This document shows, one piece after another, positions 36,299-44,469 of a DNA stretch of 64,000 bases. The stretch's first letter is position 1. Each line of letters begins with the position of its first letter. The notes under the pieces are model-generated. The model was not told the DNA's origin. It saw only the letters and a list, made by a program, of their open reading frames with translations, and ran no database searches. The translations under genes and the position numbers were made by a program. Origin of the DNA: an uncultured Mucilaginibacter sp. (GTDB lineage Bacteria; Bacteroidota; Bacteroidia; Sphingobacteriales; Sphingobacteriaceae); contig NZ_CAMLHX010000018.1 of assembly GCF_946479965.1 (NCBI RefSeq), positions 1-64,000 on the forward strand, in the 5' to 3' direction.

Positions 36299-36601
36299 AA
36301 ACATACGGTGTTGCTAATATAGCTTTTAGCGCCGGCATTGCGGCTATACTTAACGTATTGGATATTATTAATAAATAATACTGAAATTGGTTTTAGTGCA
36401 GGTGCCCAACTCGTTATTTAAATGCGTACTTATACGCATTTTTTAAAGTGTAAATGCGCTCGTAATAGTTTATTATTACTTGTTACTTTATGATATTAAA
36501 ACAATGACCCTGCAATACCTATGGCCATTTATATTAGTAGCAATTAATGTAAATGGCCTTTTAACTTAAAACAATTAACACACCTTAAACACACAACAAT
36601 T
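36299..36601. other. Divergent intergenic region with a terminator-shaped hairpin
   Basis: 303 nt between divergent genes, AT-rich. AATGCGTA (36421-36428) pairs with TACGCATT (36433-36440) and is followed by six T, which is terminator-shaped on the plus strand although no plus-strand gene ends here. No clear TAnnTTTG box or ORF is seen; a short leader RNA or small RNA is possible but unsupported. Confidence 0.45.
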
Positions 36602-37108
36602 ATGAAACCAACCCCGATGTTATTTTTAACCGGCCTTTTGCTGGGAAGTATGCTTTTGTTTTCGCAATGTAAAAGAGAGGAAGAGTACGATCCGTTGATA
36701 CCTTATGACGAAGCTAGGGCACAGGAACACTTCATTTCGGTTGATACCGCGGCAAAATATACCTGGCTTTTCAGAAAAGGAAAAGCTACGCTTGGCCGCG
36801 AATTGAAAGATAGCACCTACCTGAGTAAAAAGTTCAACATGCCCCTATCAGAGTCATTTAACCGCGATGCTATAGCAGCTTTACTTAATCAACCCGGCGC
36901 AAAAGGTATGAGAATATATCTTGGGCAGGATGAAGCAGGTTTGGTAAGATTGGTACTTGTGGCTGTTGACAAGAAGGGCAATGATATTACCGGGCACGAC
37001 GGGAAAATTATGAAATATACTGCCAACGCAGGCTCAGATGACGCTGTTATATTAGAAGCGGGCCAGCGTTGCCCTACTTTATGCAGCACAGACGGCCCCC
37101 TTGACTAA
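36602..37108 (+). CDS. Small lipoprotein ahead of a two-component system
   Basis: 168-aa protein that I do not recognise beyond its export: lipoprotein signal MKPTPMLFLTGLLLGSMLLF with lipobox SQC (Cys23). The body is mixed alpha/beta, mostly charged, and the tail carries a CPTLC pair (residues about 159-163) that could form a disulfide. First gene of a plus-strand run with a seven-span membrane protein, a histidine kinase and a response regulator; co-transcription is suggested by the 12-nt spacing to the next gene. A sensory role is inference from position only. Confidence 0.65.
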   Translation: MKPTPMLFLTGLLLGSMLLFSQCKREEEYDPLIPYDEARAQEHFISVDTAAKYTWLFRKGKATLGRELKDSTYLSKKFNMPLSESFNRDAIAALLNQPGAKGMRIYLGQDEAGLVRLVLVAVDKKGNDITGHDGKIMKYTANAGSDDAVILEAGQRCPTLCSTDGPLD

Positions 37109-37120
37109 TCAAATTCAGGA

Positions 37121-37786
37121 ATGGCTGATATCATTAATTTTTTTTTAAGTCAATCTTTACTTGTCCCAATAATAATAGGCTTTGTAAGGTTAAGGCATTT
37201 TAACAGGAATTATCGCCCGTTTTTTGTACTGCTGATAATTGGTTTTTTTGCAGAACTGGCAAGCTTTATTTTTATTGATCATTTTCATAAAAGTAACGCC
37301 GGTGTTATTAAAATATACAGTTTGCTGGAGAGTGTAATACTGCTGTATCAGTTTTACTTATGGAAGGATGAAAGAAGGCGGCGATTGATATTTGGCTTTT
37401 TGTGGACCGCCTGCCTGGTGTTCTGGATAGTTGAGGTTATGGTGTTTAATAACTTAAACACCTTTAGCCCATATTTCAGAGTGTTTTACGCTTTTGTATT
37501 GGTGTTGTTAAGCATCAACCAGATCAATTCCATGATTTTTTATCACGAAGGAAGTTTATTTAAAAACCCCAGGTTTATATTGTGCCTGGGGTTTATTGTT
37601 ATTTTTTTATACCAGATAATTTACGAAGCTTCGTTTTTTATAGGCTCAGAACAATCAGCGGTAGCCAATAAAATTATCATCGGCTTTGGATATATAAATT
37701 TCGCCATAAATTTATTGTATGCTGTCGCGATGTTTTTTATTACCGGTAAAAAGAATGATTATAGCCGCTATTTTAGCGAGCAGTAA
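37121..37786 (+). CDS. Unrecognised seven-span membrane protein
   Basis: 221 aa with about seven hydrophobic spans (for example LLVPIIIGFV, FFVLLIIGFFAELASFIFI, LIFGFLWTACLVFWIVEVMV, FYAFVLVLLSI, FILCLGFIVIFLYQII, FGYINFAINLLYAVAMFFI). No motif that I recognise. It lies 12 nt after the lipoprotein gene and 24 nt before the kinase ATG, so the three are probably one operon, and it could be a membrane input module for the kinase (inference). Confidence 0.65.
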   Translation: MADIINFFLSQSLLVPIIIGFVRLRHFNRNYRPFFVLLIIGFFAELASFIFIDHFHKSNAGVIKIYSLLESVILLYQFYLWKDERRRRLIFGFLWTACLVFWIVEVMVFNNLNTFSPYFRVFYAFVLVLLSINQINSMIFYHEGSLFKNPRFILCLGFIVIFLYQIIYEASFFIGSEQSAVANKIIIGFGYINFAINLLYAVAMFFITGKKNDYSRYFSEQ

Positions 37787-37810
37787 AAATTGACTGTAAG
37801 TACTCATAGT

Positions 37811-38548
37811 ATGGAAGACAGGTTGTTTTATACGGTTATTATAGTTTCAATACTGATAGCTATTGTAATTGTATTTTTTGTGATCTCGGTTATACGTTAT
37901 CATAAGCGTTACATCCACTTGCAAAAAGAGCGTATTCAGGCGCAGATAATGATACAAGAGCAGGAGCGGAAACGCATTGCAAACGATCTGCATGACAGCC
38001 TGGGTCCGATGCTTTCAACGGTAAAGCTATACATGCACAGTATAACAGTTGATAATGATACCGACAAGCAATCATTAGATAAAGCATCTGACTACATTGA
38101 TGAGACCATTGGCAACCTGCGCGAAATATCCTACAATCTGTTGCCTAACAGTTTAAGCCGCAACGGGCTGGTAACCGTGGTGAAAGAATACCTGGCCCGT
38201 CTTTCTGGTCGGCATGCCATTAAGATAAGTTTTGAAGCGACTAAGGAGGTCAGCATCTCTCAAAATACTGAACTACACCTTTTTCGGATTATCCAGGAAG
38301 TAGTGCAGAATACTATAAAGCATTCCGGTGCCACAACACTAAAGTTAAGGCTTGCCCGCCAACACGATGGCTTGTTTTTGCTGACTGAAGATAATGGTAA
38401 AGGCTTCGATCTGTACAATACCCGCGAAGCATCAAAAGGGCTTGGTTTAAAAAGTATAGAGAACCGTTGCGAAATGATAAATGCCAGCTTAAAGATAGTT
38501 GCAAAGAAGAGTGAGGGCTGCAAAATAATTATAAAGATACCTGATTGA
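37811..38548 (+). CDS. NarL-type sensor histidine kinase (HisKA_3)
   Basis: 245 aa with a single N-terminal membrane span (about 5-30, FYTVIIVSILIAIVIVFFVI) and almost no periplasmic part. The HisKA_3 H-box is ERKRIANDLHDSLGPMLS (phospho-His in DLHD), and the HATPase_c G boxes are EDNGKGFD and GLGLKSIENR. With so little sensor domain it probably relies on the lipoprotein and membrane protein upstream. The ATG at 37811 is chosen; a TTG at 37790 is also open. Partner of the response regulator at 38620. Confidence 0.88.
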   Translation: MEDRLFYTVIIVSILIAIVIVFFVISVIRYHKRYIHLQKERIQAQIMIQEQERKRIANDLHDSLGPMLSTVKLYMHSITVDNDTDKQSLDKASDYIDETIGNLREISYNLLPNSLSRNGLVTVVKEYLARLSGRHAIKISFEATKEVSISQNTELHLFRIIQEVVQNTIKHSGATTLKLRLARQHDGLFLLTEDNGKGFDLYNTREASKGLGLKSIENRCEMINASLKIVAKKSEGCKIIIKIPD

Positions 38549-38619
38549 TAATAATGGATTTGATTTAAACTTAATTATTTAATTTTAGCGCACATTAATA
38601 CCCCATAATTGAAAAGCCG

Positions 38620-39288
38620 ATGCATTATAATATAAATATTGTAATTGCCGATGATCACGAAATATTTCTGGATGGCCTCGCGTTGATGTTATCCAGGCAA
38701 CCCAATTTTAACATTTGCGGCAGGGCGTCAAACGGTGTGCAATTGATGGAAATTGTGGATCGCGAAAAACCCGACATTGTATTAACCGATATCCGCATGC
38801 CTGTGGTTGACGGTATTCAAAGCACCAAACAAATATTGGCGGCCTATCCGGCTATGGGTATTATAGCGCTGTCAATGTTTGATGAAGAAAACCTGGTGGT
38901 TGAAATGTTAGAAGCAGGGGCAAAAGGCTACCTGCTTAAAAACGCCCATAAAGACGAGATAATTGATGCAATAAACACTGTGCATCAAAACAAAATATAT
39001 TACTGCGCCAAAACATCCTTTCTATTGGCTAGTATGATTGTTAGGAGCAGAGCGGGTAACGCCACCCAGCAACCTGCCGTAGTGCTAAATGACCGCGAAA
39101 AAGATATCATAAAGATGATATGCCAACAGCAAACCACCCAGGAAATTGCTGATAAAATTTACCTGAGCAAACGCACCGTTGAAGGCTACAGAGTAAAAAT
39201 ACTGGAGAAGATCCAGGCCAAAAACATAGCTGGTGTCGTTATCTTCGCGCTTAAAAATAATATTATTACGGAAGAAGATGTGCTGTAG
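38620..39288 (+). CDS. NarL/FixJ-family response regulator
   Basis: 222 aa. Receiver domain (INIVIADDHEIFLDGLALML, phospho-Asp in PDIVLTDIRMPVVDG, Thr/Ser and Lys in IALSMF and GYLLKNAH) followed by a LuxR-type DNA-binding helix-turn-helix (LNDREKDIIKMICQQQTTQE, IYLSKRTVEGYRVKILEKI). Phosphorylation by the adjacent kinase is expected. Targets unknown. Confidence 0.93.
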   Translation: MHYNINIVIADDHEIFLDGLALMLSRQPNFNICGRASNGVQLMEIVDREKPDIVLTDIRMPVVDGIQSTKQILAAYPAMGIIALSMFDEENLVVEMLEAGAKGYLLKNAHKDEIIDAINTVHQNKIYYCAKTSFLLASMIVRSRAGNATQQPAVVLNDREKDIIKMICQQQTTQEIADKIYLSKRTVEGYRVKILEKIQAKNIAGVVIFALKNNIITEEDVL

Positions 39289-39608
39289 CAAGTTCTTTAG
39301 TAATCTAACCGTTATATTGTCGAGGGTCTCCCTGGCAAGTTATCTTCGTTGATATTCCTATAATTCAATATTTCGCATTGGATATTTTGCCGTTTGCGTT
39401 TTTCTCCCTTTTTCTGACGTATTTGCCCGCTTCCAAATTGCGTATAACCACGCTCTTATTAAGGTAGTTGCACTAATATCCCCGCGGTTTTTCTGGCCTA
39501 TGTTTGATCTGTCAAATAAACAACAAACAATTACCCGAAAGCCGAAAAGGGGATCAAAGAGTAGGCAAACAACGCCGGTCACATCCCGGCGAAAAACCAA
39601 CATCTGCC
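39289..39608. other. Gene-free leader region before the duplicated-module gene
   Basis: 320 nt. The only feature I can support is TATGTTTG (39499-39506), a perfect TAnnTTTG -7 box, which would give a leader of about 100 nt to the ATG at 39609. The TTG nearest upstream (39468) is too far for a standard -33. No terminator is clear after the response regulator. Confidence 0.45.
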
Positions 39609-41663
39609 ATGAAAGAGAATGAAGAAAAATTAAGCAACTTACGGAGTGTGTTCCATGCGGTACATGCTTCAAGTTACCTGGCCACATCAAACGCGTTTGA
39701 TGGCCTGAAAGAAAAAGTAGTAGCCCATGCAGGCAACACTTTTTACGAGGAGATTAAGTCTGTTTCTTATCACCCCGACCTTAAAACCCTCGAAGCAATT
39801 ATTACCGCCAAGCGTGATAACGGCTATAATGGTACCTTATGTACTGATGGTTCATACGCCTTTGTGCGTTTTTACCTGGATTACGGGCATGGATGGGAAG
39901 ACCAGGGCTACTCGGCGGTTAATGAGCATGATATCCCAACCGGACAGGATTGCAAAAAGCAGCCTGAAAAACCACTGAGTTATTCAGCATCGCTTAAAAT
40001 TACACCCAAAACCAACAAATGCAGTGTGCATGTATTGCCTAAAGTAAGGGCCGTGTTAGAGTGGAACAAAATCCCACCGGCTAACAACCCGCACTACAGT
40101 TCAGTATGGGGTAACACGGTTGACGATCATATCCAGATAAAACCGTCAAAAAACATCATCATTAAAAACCCAATATTTACTGATGTATTGGAGTTGGCCC
40201 TTGCACATCCCACACTGAAAATAGCGGACGCCGCCAAACTGATAAAAGGGGGCGAAAAGGCTTTAGAGGAATCAAAGGCGACAGAGCAACCTTTATCATT
40301 AGGCGAACTGGCTAAACTTTACAGCGGAAAAACCGCGGTATCTCCCGGCCGTTACGCGTTACAGCATGTATTGCCGGTGCTGCATAGCTATGATTCGGTT
40401 GCGGCAGCCAAAAGCATCCAATCATGGAAGGACTTAAAAATAGACGTTAGTGCTATTTTGGCCGAACTGGAAAAAACCAATGCCAATGTAGTGTACGAGC
40501 AGTTGGAAAGTGTGGGCCTTGACTATAACCTGGAGCAGTTTGTAGCATCCTTCCGTATAAAAAAAGCAGCAGGCTACTCAGGCGACCTTTGCAGCGCGGG
40601 TAGTTTGGAATACGTCGCTTTCTGGGCCGATTGGGGCAACGACTGTAAATGGGATTATGTAGGCACTACCACCGTTAACGTGCATGATATTAATGATATA
40701 CCAGGCGAAGGTTTATCATACGCGGCGATATTACCGTTTGATTTTAATAAAGTGCGTAAAACATGTACTAATCCAGGGGTGGTAAAAATACGTGCGGTGC
40801 TGTCATGGAATTCTGCGCCGTCAACAACTGATGCTGATAAATTGCAATACTGGGGCAACCGCCTGGATACGTATATCCAAATAAAACCAGGTGTGGGCAC
40901 AGGTACTTTAAAACCTATCTTTAATATATTGGGCGGTATACCTGTTGACAAGATCAGCAATACCGACGGTTTAACTACACCCGGCGCAAAATTTGCCCTT
41001 AACCAACAGCCGGTGCATGATTTTAGTCCGTTTGGTGGTGTAGTGGTTATTCAGGGGCCTTCATTTGTGGGCCATAGATACCGTGTTAAAGTAACCAACC
41101 TAAACACTTTGGCCAGCTACTACATAAACAACGATTTTGTTGCTGTGGGATGGTTAATGGGCCCTCCGTATGTGCAATACACCAATATACAGGCTGATCC
41201 GGTTACCTTCTATTACAACTACCAGCCGTTTGAAAAAAACACCGATAACGTACTGGCACGTTGGAGCCCGGGCACCAACGACCTGTTAAAGTTGGAGCTG
41301 GAAATTGAAGGTGTTGCCGGTGTATTTACCAAATACATCCAAATGGATAACCAATCGCCGGCCATTACGCTTAATGTTGATGACCTTGGCAACTGCACGC
41401 ATTATAAAGTTGGTGATACCATAACAGGCACCTACTCGGTATACGACAAGCATTTGTTGAGCTACTCGTTGGTAAGCAGCTTTGGTGGTTCGGTGAGTGG
41501 CAGCACTAACCAGATGGACAATTTTGCTTTCAACACAGGCGCGACAACATCGCCTTGCGGCAAAATATCGCTTTCGGCTTACGAGAAAACCATCTACAAC
41601 AGCCAGTCGACAAACAACAGCAGTTATGTTGAACGCATAATATGCCTGCAAAAAAAGCCGTAA
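39609..41663 (+). CDS. Unrecognised large protein with an internally duplicated ~136-residue module
   Basis: 684 aa, no signal peptide. I do not recognise the family. Residues about 43-178 and 293-428 are clearly duplicated: each starts with a YE-type helix, then GYNG/GYSG, the motif C-x-x-GS followed by a Y/V-rich strand and a D-x-G turn (LCTDGSYAFVRFYLDYG and LCSAGSLEYVAFWADWG), a VNxHDI segment, a LSYxAxL strand, Cys before KVRAVLEWN or KIRAVLSWN, and a closing WGN...IQIKP. A linker of about 115 residues separates them, and a unique beta-rich C-terminal part (about 440-684) follows. The ATG at 39609 is chosen; a TTG frame reaches 39504. Isolated gene with its own terminator. Confidence 0.7.
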   Translation: MKENEEKLSNLRSVFHAVHASSYLATSNAFDGLKEKVVAHAGNTFYEEIKSVSYHPDLKTLEAIITAKRDNGYNGTLCTDGSYAFVRFYLDYGHGWEDQGYSAVNEHDIPTGQDCKKQPEKPLSYSASLKITPKTNKCSVHVLPKVRAVLEWNKIPPANNPHYSSVWGNTVDDHIQIKPSKNIIIKNPIFTDVLELALAHPTLKIADAAKLIKGGEKALEESKATEQPLSLGELAKLYSGKTAVSPGRYALQHVLPVLHSYDSVAAAKSIQSWKDLKIDVSAILAELEKTNANVVYEQLESVGLDYNLEQFVASFRIKKAAGYSGDLCSAGSLEYVAFWADWGNDCKWDYVGTTTVNVHDINDIPGEGLSYAAILPFDFNKVRKTCTNPGVVKIRAVLSWNSAPSTTDADKLQYWGNRLDTYIQIKPGVGTGTLKPIFNILGGIPVDKISNTDGLTTPGAKFALNQQPVHDFSPFGGVVVIQGPSFVGHRYRVKVTNLNTLASYYINNDFVAVGWLMGPPYVQYTNIQADPVTFYYNYQPFEKNTDNVLARWSPGTNDLLKLELEIEGVAGVFTKYIQMDNQSPAITLNVDDLGNCTHYKVGDTITGTYSVYDKHLLSYSLVSSFGGSVSGSTNQMDNFAFNTGATTSPCGKISLSAYEKTIYNSQSTNNSSYVERIICLQKKP

Positions 41664-41706
41664 AATAATTCGTCTCAATTTTTTAGGGGAGTTAATAGTG
41701 ACGAAG

Positions 41707-41743
41707 CCCGTCGGTGCATTTGTGTGTGCCCGGCGGGTTTTTT
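41707..41743 (+). terminator. Rho-independent terminator after the duplicated-module gene
   Basis: CCCGTCGG (41707-41714) pairs with CCGGCGGG (41730-41737) with one G-U pair, followed by TTTTTT. Confidence 0.8.
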
Positions 41744-41793
41744 GTTTTTTGGGGTGGAGGTATAAAAGCTTTGGACTAAAAAAAGAAAGACGG

Positions 41794-41871
41794 GGGTGGC
41801 TCAGAGCCGGGGTGAGCCACCGTGAGCCCCGTGAGCCGCCGTGAGCCCATGTGAGCTCCCGTGAGCCACCC
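41794..41871. repeat. GTGAGCC array with ~10-bp period
   Basis: GGGTGGCTCA (41794-41803) is followed by six direct GTGAGCC-type units starting at 41812, 41822, 41831, 41841, 41851 and 41861. The first arm can pair with the first unit (TGAGCCACC) or with the last (TGAGCCACCC, 41862-41871). A shorter relative lies at 61951-62020. The array is 49 nt before the DHS promoter box. Confidence 0.7.
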
Positions 41872-41919
41872 TCATTTTTGCATTTGCAAAAACCCCAGTC
41901 CTCTTTCCGTCAAAATACC

Positions 41920-41927
41920 TACTTTTG
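41920..41927 (+). promoter_or_regulatory. -7 box ahead of the DHS-family gene
   Basis: TACTTTTG, 22 nt before the ATG at 41950, directly after the GTGAGCC array. No -33 TTG at normal spacing. Confidence 0.45.
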
Positions 41928-41949
41928 CCCTTTCAAAATTGAAACGATA

Positions 41950-42930
41950 ATGAGCACTACCAAAGGACCCATCTCTCAGTTTATTGAGAGAAACTACCTG
42001 CATTTTAACGCTGCCGCCTTGATGGATGCAGCTAAAGGTTATGAAACACACCTTACCGAGGGCGGTAAAATGATGGTGACCCTTGCCGGTGCCATGAGTA
42101 CCGCCGAGTTAGGCATATCGTTGGCCGAAATGATCCGTCAGGGTAAAATAGACATCATTTCGTGCACGGGCGCTAACCTGGAAGAGGATATTATGAACCT
42201 GGTGGCGCACTCGCATTATAAACGTGTACCTAACTATCGCGACTTAAGTCCGCAGGATGAGTGGGATCTGTTAGAAAACCATTACAACCGCGTAACCGAT
42301 ACATGCATACCCGAAGAAGAAGCTTTCCGCCGTTTACAGAAGCACATCCATAAACTTTGGAAAGATGCTGATAATGCCGGCGAGCGTTATTTTCCGCATG
42401 AATACATGTACAAAATGCTGTTAAGCGGCGTTTTGGAGCAATATTATGAGATAGACCCAAAAAATTCATGGATGCTTGCTGCTGCAGAAAGGAACTTGCC
42501 TATTGTAGTACCGGGTTGGGAAGATTCAACCATGGGTAACATCTTTGCATCATACGTAATAAAGAATGAAATAAAAGCCGTTACCATGAAGAGTGGTATA
42601 GAATACATGGCTTGGCTGGCCGACTGGTATGTTAAAAATTCATCGGGTAAGGGAATAGGTTTTTTTCAGATTGGTGGTGGTATAGCAGGTGATTTCCCGA
42701 TTTGTGTTGTACCGATGCTTTACCAGGACATGGAGATGCCGGAGATACCCTTCTGGAGCTATTTCTGCCAGATATCCGACTCAACAACTTCATACGGTTC
42801 ATACTCCGGCGCTGTGCCGAATGAGAAAATTACCTGGGGTAAATTAGACATACATACACCAAAGTTCATAGTAGAGTCTGACGCTACCATAGTAGCGCCA
42901 CTTATATTTGCGTGGATATTAGGACAATAA
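41950..42930 (+). CDS. Deoxyhypusine synthase-family protein
   Basis: 326 aa. Deoxyhypusine-synthase fold with NAD-binding signatures (MVTLAGAMSTAELGISLAEM, ISCTGANLEEDIMNLVAHSH) and the catalytic Lys block in NEKITWGKLD, equivalent to the WGK lysine of eukaryotic DHS. Bacteria lack eIF5A, so bacterial members act on other substrates, for example homospermidine synthesis from spermidine or putrescine; the real substrate cannot be read here. The long ORF opening at 41851 begins inside the repeat array; the ATG at 41950 (MSTTKGPISQF) is the natural start. Confidence 0.88.
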   Translation: MSTTKGPISQFIERNYLHFNAAALMDAAKGYETHLTEGGKMMVTLAGAMSTAELGISLAEMIRQGKIDIISCTGANLEEDIMNLVAHSHYKRVPNYRDLSPQDEWDLLENHYNRVTDTCIPEEEAFRRLQKHIHKLWKDADNAGERYFPHEYMYKMLLSGVLEQYYEIDPKNSWMLAAAERNLPIVVPGWEDSTMGNIFASYVIKNEIKAVTMKSGIEYMAWLADWYVKNSSGKGIGFFQIGGGIAGDFPICVVPMLYQDMEMPEIPFWSYFCQISDSTTSYGSYSGAVPNEKITWGKLDIHTPKFIVESDATIVAPLIFAWILGQ

Positions 42931-43044
42931 CAAAAAAAAAGCTGTAAGCTAACAGATTGGCAATAATTATAACAGTTAGGTGTAAATTTTTTAAAAATTC
43001 TATTTATTTAGAAAGATTATAAATTAGTTATTACTGTCATTTAT

Positions 43045-43077
43045 TTGTCAGCGATTATTTAATAAATTATACTTTTG
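43045..43077 (+). promoter_or_regulatory. Promoter of the ACIII/cytochrome oxidase operon
   Basis: TTG (43045-43047), a 22-nt spacer and TACTTTTG (43070-43077). The leader to the ActA ATG at 43158 would be about 75 nt. The rest of the 42931-43157 gap is AT-rich with nothing else visible. Confidence 0.6.
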
Positions 43078-43157
43078 TGGCTGAAAAATTGGCTAAAAGT
43101 GCGTGCTTTTAACAATTTCAATACATAAAAATAAACTATTTAGCACAATACAACTTT

Positions 43158-44423
43158 ATGAGAAGCATCTCATTGATTTTTAAACAATTCACTAAACCGG
43201 TTCTACTTGCACTTTGTTTGGCCGTTTGGGGATTTTCTGTTAAGGCGCAAGGAGACCCGGCTAAAGGGGAAGGCTTGTTTAAATCAAATGCCTGTAGTGG
43301 TTGTCACGCGTTAGATAAGCGCATGGCTGGTCCGGCTTTGGGTCCTATTATGGCATCAGAAACTGATGACAAATGGTTAACCAAATGGATACAGAACAAC
43401 CAGGCGTTAATTGCCGCTAAAGATCCTAAAGCTCTTAAGATCTACAACGAATTTGCCCAGGCGGGTATGCCAGTTTTTACCGGCCTTTCTGATGCTGACG
43501 CGGCAGACATTATTGCTTATGTGCGTGATGGCTACAAGAAAATAGAGGAAGCTAAATCAAAAACTCCAGCTCTTCCACCTACTGCTGATCAAGGTCCAAG
43601 TGATTTAGTAGTTTTTGGCCTTATCGGTGTAATCATATTAGCCTTAATCATCATCCTTGTATTAAACAGGGTTATTGGTACGCTTGAAACCATTATCACT
43701 AAAAAAGGTGTTGTGCTTGACGCCGAAACAGAGGAAGAAGGTGAGCAGGTTGATCGTTTTGCTACCGTAAAACGGATGGCAAAAAACAAGAAATTGGTTT
43801 TCTTTATCCTTGTATGCGGTACAATTGGTATAGCCAGCTGGTCGTGGAACATTATGTGGAATACCGATGTGCACAGCGGTTACCAGCCGGTACAGCCTAT
43901 CAAATATTCGCACGAGCTGCATGCGGGGATCATGAAAATTGAATGTCAGTATTGCCACACCGGCGCGTTCAAATCAAAAAATGCATCCATACCATCGTTA
44001 AACGTTTGTATGAACTGCCACAAAACAGTTAAGCAGGAATCGCCTGAGATACAAAAAATATATACGGCTTTGGGTTACGATCCGGCAACTGCTAAATACG
44101 ACAGCACTAAAGCTCAGCCTATTCAATGGGTGCGTATACATAACCTGCCTGATCTGGCTTACTTTAACCACTCACAGCACACTACCGTTGGCGGCATTAA
44201 ATGCCAAACCTGCCACGGCCCTATAGAGACCATGGCTGAGGTTAAACAATACAGCCCGCTTACTATGAAATGGTGTATCCAGTGCCACAAACGTACTGAG
44301 GTTAACAGCAAAGGAAGCGCTTATTATGACCAGGTATTAGCTGCTCATGATGAAATCAAAAAAGGCAAAAAGCCAACCGTTGCTTTGTTAGGCGGTATTG
44401 AGTGCGGCAAGTGCCATTATTAA
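43158..44423 (+). CDS. actA: Alternative complex III multiheme cytochrome ActA with N-terminal monoheme domain
   Basis: 421 aa. After a signal-like N-terminus comes a monoheme c domain (CSGCH at 46-50, Met ligand region GMPVFTGLSD), a membrane span (149-169), a second span (213-233), then a pentaheme region with CQYCH, CMNCH, CQTCH, CIQCH and CGKCH. Six CxxCH motifs in all. ActA carries electrons from the Fe-S subunit ActB toward the terminal oxidase. The extra N-terminal heme domain differs from a plain pentaheme ActA. First gene of the respiratory operon. Confidence 0.92.
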   Translation: MRSISLIFKQFTKPVLLALCLAVWGFSVKAQGDPAKGEGLFKSNACSGCHALDKRMAGPALGPIMASETDDKWLTKWIQNNQALIAAKDPKALKIYNEFAQAGMPVFTGLSDADAADIIAYVRDGYKKIEEAKSKTPALPPTADQGPSDLVVFGLIGVIILALIIILVLNRVIGTLETIITKKGVVLDAETEEEGEQVDRFATVKRMAKNKKLVFFILVCGTIGIASWSWNIMWNTDVHSGYQPVQPIKYSHELHAGIMKIECQYCHTGAFKSKNASIPSLNVCMNCHKTVKQESPEIQKIYTALGYDPATAKYDSTKAQPIQWVRIHNLPDLAYFNHSQHTTVGGIKCQTCHGPIETMAEVKQYSPLTMKWCIQCHKRTEVNSKGSAYYDQVLAAHDEIKKGKKPTVALLGGIECGKCHY

Positions 44424-44469
44424 TATACAGATAGAATTTAGAGCATTACAGTTTTATATTACAGCTTAA

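Noticed and set aside
39504..39608. N-terminal extension of the duplicated-module protein
   Set aside because: It begins with a TTG inside the -7 box TATGTTTG and is basic and low in structure; the ATG at 39609 fits better.
41812..41870. Possible CRISPR array
   Set aside because: Units are 7-10 bp with no unique spacers and no cas genes are present.
41851..41949. N-terminal extension of the DHS-family protein
   Set aside because: The frame opens inside the GTGAGCC array and crosses the promoter box; no homologous N-terminal sequence is expected there.
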